This document shows positions 6,139 to 10,947 of a DNA stretch of 10,947 nucleotides, piece by piece. The translations under genes and the position numbers were made by a program. Numbering within the stretch: the stretch's first letter is position 1; each line of letters opens with the position of its first letter. The notes below the pieces were generated by a model. It made no database searches. It worked only from the letters and a program-made list of their open reading frames with translations, and was not told where the DNA came from. Source of the stretch: Dehalococcoidia bacterium (GTDB taxonomy: Bacteria; Chloroflexota; Dehalococcoidia; Dehalococcoidales; UBA5760); the NCBI GenBank assembly GCA_011176655.1, contig DUEB01000025.1, positions 1-10,947 on the forward strand, given 5' to 3'.

Positions 6139-7341
6139 ATGAAAGCGGTTATCCTGGCCGCCGGTGAGGGGAAACGGATGCGGCCGCTGACCCATACCCG
6201 ACCCAAGGTCATGCTGCCCATAGCGGGCAGGCCCATCCTGGAGCATCTGCTCATTCAGGCGAGGCAGGCTCAGGTCAGGGATTTCATCTTTATTGTCGGC
6301 TATCACGACGAGCAGGTGCGTAATTACTTCGGTAGCGGCGGTAAATGGGGCGTGGGCATAGAGTACTGCACTCAGCGGCGTCAATCGGGCACCGCTGACG
6401 CCCTTAAGATGGCTGAGGGCCTGGTCGATAGTAATTTTCTGGTGATTAACGGGGATATTATTGTTAGCCGGGAGGACATTGAGCGGATGACCCGGGGCAG
6501 TGGTGGTGTCCTGGGGGTGGTTGAGGTTGAGGATACCCGGGGCCTGGGGGTGGTTGAGGTGAACGGGGACAGGGTCGTCCGAATCCATGAGAAGACGGCA
6601 GAGCCTGTTTCCCATCTGGTGAACGCCGGGCTCTATCTATTTACGCCCGATATATTTGGTGCCCTGTCCCGGACGGTAAAGTCGCCGCGGGGGGAGTATG
6701 AACTAACCGAATCGCTGGAGTTAATGATGGCTGCGGGGTATCGCCTCACCTGCCAGGATATTGACTACTGGCTGAATCTCAGCTATCCCTGGGACCTGCT
6801 TTCGGCCAATGAGTCGCTCCTTGGCGGCACTAAAGCTCAGAACCTGGGTGAAGTAGAAGAGAATGTGGTGATTAGGGGTGAGGTCTATATCGGCGAGGGC
6901 ACCAGGGTAAGGTCGGGCTCCTACATCGTCGGCCCGGTAGCTATCGGTAACGGTTGTGACCTCGGGCCCAATTGCTATATCCGCCCCGCTACCTCGCTCG
7001 GGGATGGCTGTCGTGTCGGCAGCGCCGTGGAGGTCAAGAATTCAATAGTTATGAGGGGGAGCAGAATCCCCCACCACAACTATGTGGGTGATAGCGTGCT
7101 CGGTGAGAACTGTAACCTTGGCGCGGGCACCAAGATTGCCAATCTGAGGCTGGATGGAGAGGATATCGAAATAGCCGGCGTTGGTACCGGAAGGCGTAAG
7201 CTGGGAGCCATCATCGGGGATGGGGTGGAAACCGGGATTAACACCACGATTAATGTCGGCAGCTTGATTGGCGATAATGCCCGTATCGGGCCGGGTGCCG
7301 TGGTTAGCGGGGTTGTCCTGCCCGATTCGAGGATATTCTAG
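6139..7341 (+). CDS. Bifunctional sugar-1-phosphate nucleotidyltransferase/acetyltransferase (archaeal GlmU-like), paralog 1
   Basis: This 400-residue protein probably acetylates glucosamine-1-phosphate and couples it to UTP, giving UDP-GlcNAc. Residues 1-230 form an RmlA-like nucleotidyltransferase: LAAGEGKRMRPLT (7-18-region), K23, metal ligand D106 in NGD, EK (151-152), NAGLY (162-166), GEYELT (185-190) and YWLNLSYPWD (210-219). Residues 240-400 form a left-handed beta-helix of hexapeptide repeats. Its C-terminal signature RIPHHNYVGDSV, GAGTKIANLR and GRRKLGAIIGD closely resembles Sulfolobus ST0452, where the His of the PH motif (H312 here) is important for acetyltransfer. The bacterial GlmU N-terminus is different. 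The start is ATG 6139 with GAGGGA just upstream; the frame also extends upstream in-frame to 6049, inside the mutase gene, which is not credible. N213 replaces the usual second metal Asp. Confidence 0.9.
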   Translation: MKAVILAAGEGKRMRPLTHTRPKVMLPIAGRPILEHLLIQARQAQVRDFIFIVGYHDEQVRNYFGSGGKWGVGIEYCTQRRQSGTADALKMAEGLVDSNFLVINGDIIVSREDIERMTRGSGGVLGVVEVEDTRGLGVVEVNGDRVVRIHEKTAEPVSHLVNAGLYLFTPDIFGALSRTVKSPRGEYELTESLELMMAAGYRLTCQDIDYWLNLSYPWDLLSANESLLGGTKAQNLGEVEENVVIRGEVYIGEGTRVRSGSYIVGPVAIGNGCDLGPNCYIRPATSLGDGCRVGSAVEVKNSIVMRGSRIPHHNYVGDSVLGENCNLGAGTKIANLRLDGEDIEIAGVGTGRRKLGAIIGDGVETGINTTINVGSLIGDNARIGPGAVVSGVVLPDSRIF

Positions 7342-7351
7342 GGGGTGAGCG

Positions 7352-8527
7352 GTGAAGCAGGCAGTAATCCTGGCGGCCGGTGAGGGAAACCGGCTGAGAC
7401 CGTTTACGGCCAGTAAACCCAAGGCAATGCTTACCATCGCCGGTAAGCCGATACTGGAGCACGTAATTGAGGCCCTGGCTGGTAGCGGCGTGCGCAGCAT
7501 TGTGCTCGTGGTCGGCTACCGGCGGGAGCAGATATTCGACTATTTTGGCTCTGGTGAGCAGTCTGGTGTCGAGATAACCTATGTCAAGCAGGAGCGGCGG
7601 CTGGGTACGGCTCACGCCTTGCTGCAGGCTAAGGGGGTTGTGGCCGACGAATTTCTGGTTCTCTCCGGGGATAAGCTGATTAGCGCTGACACCATTGCCG
7701 GCTTTGTTGCCGTGGAGCCTGAGGCGGTGCTGGTGAAGAGGGTGGATAACCCGACCCGGTATGGAGTGGTGACCATTGAGGATGACCTGGTCAGGGAGAT
7801 TACCGAGCAGCCTAAGGTAGCGGAGAGTAGTCTCATCAGCACGCGTATTTATGCCCTGAGTAGAGAAGTCCTTAACGTTATTGATGCCAGGCTGGCTATT
7901 TCCGATGCCTTAAACGCCATGATAGCTCAGGGTAGACCCCTCCGTGCTTATGAGACCGATGGCACCTGGCTGGATATCGTCTACCCGTGGGATATATTGA
8001 GCCTTAACGGGCTTATTCTGCGCCAGATTAATCCTGAAATGGGCGGCGTTATCGAGAAGGGCGTGTCCCTGAGAGGGCTGGTTTCGGTGGGTAAGAACAC
8101 GGTGATAAGGGCAAACTCCTCAATAGTCGGCCCGGTGGTTATCGGGGACGGTTGCCATATCGGGCCCCATGTCTGTATCCTGCCCGCTACCAGTATCGGG
8201 GACAACGTCGTCCTGGCCCCGCTTACCGAGGTGGAAAACAGCGTTATCGGTAGCGATGTCACTATCGGCGCCGGCTCCATTATCCAGGACTCGGTTATTG
8301 ACCAGGGTAGTGTTATCGCCGGGCACTTTACCGCCGCCGCCGGTGAGGCTGAGGTCAGGATTAATGACGAACACCACTCGCTAAAGGTGGGTGCCATGCT
8401 GGGTGAGGGTTGTAACATAGGCAGCGGTGTCGTTGCTCAGCCCGGGGTTATTCTGGGTAGCCACAGCCGGGTTAAGGCGCTGAGGCTGATTAGCGGCCGG
8501 CTGCCCGACCGGAGTCTGGTTTTCTAG
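7352..8527 (+). CDS. Divergent nucleotidyltransferase/left-handed beta-helix protein, paralog 2
   Basis: This 391-residue tandem paralog of the preceding gene shares the LAAGEGNRLRPFT nucleotide loop, K24, metal ligands D107 (SGD) and D208 (TWLDIVYPWD), hexapeptide repeats and a similar C-terminus (LPDRSLVF versus LPDSRIF). It differs at functional positions. EKP is EQP (152-154), the invariant Gly of NAGxY is Arg165 (STRIY), and GEYELT aligns with ARLAIS (179-184). In the helix domain the PHHNYVGDS and GAGTxxANLR acetyltransferase signatures are missing. It may therefore use another sugar phosphate, make only the nucleotidyl transfer, or be a non-catalytic partner of paralog 1. GTG 7352 follows a G-rich GGGGGTGAG site, ten bases after the previous stop. 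Family assignment is secure; activity is not. Confidence 0.85.
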   Translation: MKQAVILAAGEGNRLRPFTASKPKAMLTIAGKPILEHVIEALAGSGVRSIVLVVGYRREQIFDYFGSGEQSGVEITYVKQERRLGTAHALLQAKGVVADEFLVLSGDKLISADTIAGFVAVEPEAVLVKRVDNPTRYGVVTIEDDLVREITEQPKVAESSLISTRIYALSREVLNVIDARLAISDALNAMIAQGRPLRAYETDGTWLDIVYPWDILSLNGLILRQINPEMGGVIEKGVSLRGLVSVGKNTVIRANSSIVGPVVIGDGCHIGPHVCILPATSIGDNVVLAPLTEVENSVIGSDVTIGAGSIIQDSVIDQGSVIAGHFTAAAGEAEVRINDEHHSLKVGAMLGEGCNIGSGVVAQPGVILGSHSRVKALRLISGRLPDRSLVF

Positions 8528-8529
8528 TT

Positions 8530-10311
8530 ATGTGTGGCGTTGTTGGTTATATCGGCGGTAGAAATGCGCAGCCGGTGCTGCTTAACTGCCTGGCCCGGCT
8601 GGAGTATCGTGGTTATGACTCCTGTGGTATCGCCCTGGACGGCGGTAGTCTCCGGGTGTGTAAGGATATCGGCAAGATAGCGGAGCTGGCCAAGGTGGTA
8701 CCGCAGCTTGACGGCCTGGCTGGTATCGGCCATACCCGGTGGGCGACCCATGGTGCCCCCTCCCGGATTAATGCCCACCCCCATCTTGACTGCTCGGGCA
8801 CTATTGCGGTGGTGCACAACGGGATAATAAATAACTTCCAGGTATTACGGCGCCGCTTGGAGGCTGAGGGGCACAGCTTCATTTCCGAGACCGATACCGA
8901 GGTCATCCCCCATCTGATTGAAAAGTATTACCGGGGCAGCCTGGAGGAGGCGGTCGTGGCGGCGCTGGGAGAAATAAAGGGCTCCTATGCCGTCATAGTG
9001 CTGGCGGCTGGTGAGTCTAAGCTGGTGGTTGCCCGCAATGGCAGCCCCTTGATTATCGGGGTTGGTGACCGGGAGCATTTTATTGCCTCGGATGTGCCGG
9101 CGGTGTTGGATTACACTAACCGGGTTATCTATTTGGAGGACGGGGACTTGGCTGTGGTCACTTCTGGGGGCGTGAGCGTCACCAGCCGGGGTGCCGGGGT
9201 CGAGAGAAAAGAGACCCGGATTTTATGGAGTGTTGAGGATGCTCAGAAGGCGGGCTATGAGCACTTTATGCTGAAAGAGATTCACGAGCAGCCCAAGGTG
9301 ATACGGGATACCCTGGTCAACTGGGTCTCGGTGGCTGATTCGGTGGTTGATATCGCCGCCATGCGCCGCAATCTGGAGTCCATGCTCATCTTGGCCTGCG
9401 GCACTTCCTATCACGCAGCGCTGATCGGGAAATATGTTATCGAGGAGCTGCTCAGCATTCCGGTCCGGGTTGAGATAGCCTCCGAGTTCAACTACTACGG
9501 TCAGACCCTGGCCAGAACCGCCGCCATTGCCATTACCCAGTCCGGTGAGACCGCCGATACGCTGAAGACCATAAGGAAGCTGAGGGCGGCCCGGTGTCTG
9601 GTGATTGCCATTACCAACGTGGTCGGTAGCTCCGCCAGCCGACTCGCTGACCATACCATTTATACCTGGGCTGGCCCGGAGATAAGCGTGGCCGCGACCA
9701 AGAGCTTCATGGTTCAGCTTATGGTGTTATACTGGCTGGTAATGTCGTATTCCAGGATTGACCCCGGAAGACTGGCGGAGCTGGTTATGGATTTGAGGGG
9801 GCTGCCGGAAAAGGTGCAGCGGGTGCTTGGCCGTGGGGATGTTATCAGCGAGTATGCCAGCTACCTGGCGCAACACGAGGATGTCTTCTTTATTGGCCGG
9901 GGGATAAACTTCCCGGTGGCTCTGGAGGGGGCGCTTAAGCTGAAGGAGGTTTCCTATATTCACGCCGAAGGCTATGCGGCTGGTGAGCTGAAGCACGGCT
10001 CCTTTGCCTTACTGGGGAGCGGGACACCGGTGGTCGCCATCCTGGCTCGTGACAACACCTATGAGGCGATGCTGTCCAATATTAAGGAGGCTAAAGCCAG
10101 GGGAGCGCCGGTGCTCGCGGTGGCGGAGGAGGGTGACGTGGCCATAAGGGAATTAGCCGATTTTATCATCACCGTGCCCGTGGTTGATGCCATATTTTCC
10201 CCGGTGGTTAATACGGTGGCTCTGCAGCTTCTTGCCTACTATACCGCTCGAGAAAGGGGCTGCCCCGTAGATACCCCGCGCAACCTGGCTAAAAGCGTGA
10301 CCGTGGAGTAG
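8530..10311 (+). CDS. glmS: Glutamine--fructose-6-phosphate aminotransferase (isomerizing)
   Basis: GlmS makes glucosamine-6-phosphate from fructose-6-phosphate and glutamine, the committed step of amino-sugar synthesis. At 593 residues it is near the usual 600-610. The N-terminal class II glutaminase domain (1 to about 215) has nucleophile C2 (exposed after Met removal), HTRWATHG (68-75), HNGIINN (96-102) and ETDTE (120-124). Two SIS isomerase domains follow, about 280-410 (LACGTSYHA, TQSGETADT, ITNVVGSSASR, AATKSF) and 443-575 (FIGRG, EGALKLKE). E480, H489 (KHGSFAL) and the C-terminal loop DTPRNLAKSVTVE with K587 complete the active site. It starts two bases after the previous stop with no strong ribosome binding site (GGAG lies 15 bases away), so translational coupling is likely. 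A glmS ribozyme would need leader space that is absent here. Confidence 0.97.
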   Translation: MCGVVGYIGGRNAQPVLLNCLARLEYRGYDSCGIALDGGSLRVCKDIGKIAELAKVVPQLDGLAGIGHTRWATHGAPSRINAHPHLDCSGTIAVVHNGIINNFQVLRRRLEAEGHSFISETDTEVIPHLIEKYYRGSLEEAVVAALGEIKGSYAVIVLAAGESKLVVARNGSPLIIGVGDREHFIASDVPAVLDYTNRVIYLEDGDLAVVTSGGVSVTSRGAGVERKETRILWSVEDAQKAGYEHFMLKEIHEQPKVIRDTLVNWVSVADSVVDIAAMRRNLESMLILACGTSYHAALIGKYVIEELLSIPVRVEIASEFNYYGQTLARTAAIAITQSGETADTLKTIRKLRAARCLVIAITNVVGSSASRLADHTIYTWAGPEISVAATKSFMVQLMVLYWLVMSYSRIDPGRLAELVMDLRGLPEKVQRVLGRGDVISEYASYLAQHEDVFFIGRGINFPVALEGALKLKEVSYIHAEGYAAGELKHGSFALLGSGTPVVAILARDNTYEAMLSNIKEAKARGAPVLAVAEEGDVAIRELADFIITVPVVDAIFSPVVNTVALQLLAYYTARERGCPVDTPRNLAKSVTVE

Positions 10312-10324
10312 AGGGTCTGGCGGC

Positions 10325-10350
10325 GGCTTGCCAGGCGGCGAGCCTCTTTT
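10325..10350 (+). terminator. Rho-independent terminator after glmS
   Basis: GGCTTGCC (10325-10332) and GGCGAGCC (10337-10344) form an 8-bp stem with one G-U pair and a four-base AGGC loop, followed directly by TCTTTT. It lies 13 bases after the glmS stop and should end the amino-sugar operon. Confidence 0.8.
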
Positions 10351-10404
10351 CGCTTCCCGTTGGAGCCGGGTCGCAGATTTGTCTCCCTGGTCCCTATTTT
10401 CAAT

Positions 10405-10434
10405 TTGAAGTCAGGTTACCCGATAGACTATACT
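10405..10434 (+). promoter_or_regulatory. Candidate promoter for the mvhD-like gene
   Basis: TTGAAG (10405-10410) and TATACT (10429-10434), 18 bases apart, match four and five of six consensus positions. A start near 10441 is expected, giving a leader of about 64 bases. Confidence 0.5.
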
Positions 10435-10440
10435 TATAGT
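10427..10440. promoter_or_regulatory. Palindrome overlapping the -10 box, candidate operator
   Basis: ACTATA and TATAGT are perfect 6-bp inverted arms around a two-base CT centre. The palindrome covers the -10 box and the bases up to the predicted start of transcription, where a bound regulator would block RNA polymerase. It is short and A/T-rich, so chance is possible. Confidence 0.35.
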
Positions 10441-10446
10441 TAGCTC

Positions 10447-10470
10447 CCAGAGAATCGTATCTCTGGTTTT
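10447..10470 (+). terminator. Terminator-like hairpin in the mvhD leader
   Basis: CCAGAGA (10447-10453) and TCTCTGG (10460-10466) form a perfect 7-bp stem with a six-base loop, followed by TTTT. It lies downstream of the predicted promoter, so it could attenuate the mvhD transcript, protect its 5' end, or back up the glmS terminator. Confidence 0.45.
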
Positions 10471-10504
10471 GTGTTAATCACGCTATCAATTTTGCTGAGG
10501 TTAT

Positions 10505-10947
10505 ATGGGGCAGGATTCAGAGTGGCAACCCAGACTATTGGGTTTTCTGTGTCGCTGGTGTAGCTATGCCGGCGCCGACCTGGCCGGTACCAGCCGTAAG
10601 AAATACCCGGCCAGTATCCGGGTCATCCGGGTTCCGTGTTCGGGAAGAGTAGACCCGCTTTTTATCCTTAAGGCACTGCGCCTGGGTTTTGACGGGGTGC
10701 TTGTTTCCGGCTGCCACCCCGGTGATTGCCATTACCAGACGGGAAACTACTTTACCCGGAGAAGAATGGCCATCATCAAGAGATTTCTGGAATATATGGG
10801 TATTGACCCCGGGCGTCTTCAGGCAAGCTGGGTCTCGGCCTCTGAGGGCGGTAAATTCGCCGAGGTGGTTACCGAGATGACACAGGAGATTAGGGAGCTT
10901 GGCCCCAACAGACTGTTTACCGATGAAGAACGGGATAATGGAACAAA
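10505..10947 (+). CDS. mvhD: MvhD-type hydrogenase/heterodisulfide reductase iron-sulfur subunit, 5' part (3' end outside window)
   Basis: The first 147 residues of an MvhD/FlpD-family protein (methyl-viologen-reducing hydrogenase delta subunit) are visible, open to the window edge. MvhD carries a [2Fe-2S] cluster and passes electrons between a hydrogenase or other donor and HdrA of heterodisulfide-reductase-type complexes, in the cytoplasm. The family cysteines are present: C16 and C19 (FLCRWCSYAGAD), C45 (RVPCSGRVDP), and C70 and C75 (SGCHPGDCHYQTGN). LEYMGIDPGRLQASWVSASE (114-133) and FAEVV are also typical. ATG 10505 is the first start after an in-frame TGA at 10496-10498. Stand-alone MvhD is usually about 140 residues, so either the stop is just beyond the edge or the protein has a C-terminal extension or fusion. 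Its own promoter suggests a new operon separate from glmS. Confidence 0.92.
   Translation, partial: MGQDSEWQPRLLGFLCRWCSYAGADLAGTSRKKYPASIRVIRVPCSGRVDPLFILKALRLGFDGVLVSGCHPGDCHYQTGNYFTRRRMAIIKRFLEYMGIDPGRLQASWVSASEGGKFAEVVTEMTQEIRELGPNRLFTDEERDNGT

Larger units (their letters stand above)
10351..10504 (+). other. Regulatory intergenic region before the mvhD-like gene
   Basis: This gene-free stretch is more A/T-rich than its surroundings. It contains the candidate promoter, palindrome and leader hairpin described separately, plus a GAGG ribosome binding site at 10497-10500, four bases before ATG 10505. The first part, 10351-10404, shows nothing I can name. Confidence 0.6.

Noticed and set aside
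8500..8529. glmS ribozyme or other leader riboswitch before glmS
   Set aside because: Only two bases separate glmS from the preceding gene, so there is no untranslated leader to hold one.

Overview
This window looks like bacterial chromosome from a Chloroflexota lineage, most plausibly class Dehalococcoidia (a Dehalococcoides/Dehalogenimonas relative or an uncultured sister). That is an inference from gene content: RNase Y with a YmdB-type phosphoesterase, a PlsY-type acyltransferase followed by a B-box zinc-finger membrane protein, an archaeal-style set of UDP-N-acetylglucosamine genes, and an MvhD-type hydrogenase/heterodisulfide-reductase electron-transfer subunit. By eye the DNA is moderately GC-rich and densely coding on the plus strand. 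No rRNA, tRNA, CRISPR array or insertion sequence is visible. No gene-free stretch exceeds 300 bases; the longest is 10312-10504.

Region 1 (1-3849, plus strand) is one likely transcription unit: the 3' part of rny (RNase Y), a ymdB-like metallophosphoesterase, a PHP-domain phosphoesterase, plsY (glycerol-3-phosphate acyltransferase) and a small B-box zinc-finger membrane protein whose start overlaps the plsY stop by four bases (ATGA). The first three genes suit RNA and nucleotide turnover; the last two act at the membrane.

Region 2 (3933-4767) is a single sirtuin gene on the minus strand, convergent with region 1 and divergent from region 3, with its own likely promoter.

Region 3 (4805-10350) is a compact operon: a phosphoglucosamine-mutase-like phosphohexomutase, two tandem paralogous sugar-1-phosphate nucleotidyltransferase/left-handed-beta-helix proteins, and glmS. 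Gene gaps are 1, 10 and 2 bases. It opens with a perfect-consensus promoter (TTGACA, 16 bp, TGA-TATAAT) placed so close to the first ATG that the transcript should be leaderless. It closes with a hairpin-plus-T-tract terminator. Together the proteins would convert fructose-6-phosphate to glucosamine-6-phosphate (GlmS), to glucosamine-1-phosphate (mutase), then to UDP-GlcNAc (first GlmU-like paralog). The second paralog has lost the acetyltransferase signature and several sugar-pocket residues, so its role is open.

Region 4 (10351-10947) holds a candidate promoter, a palindrome over its -10 box, a second terminator-like hairpin in the leader, and the start of an mvhD-like gene that runs off the end of the window.
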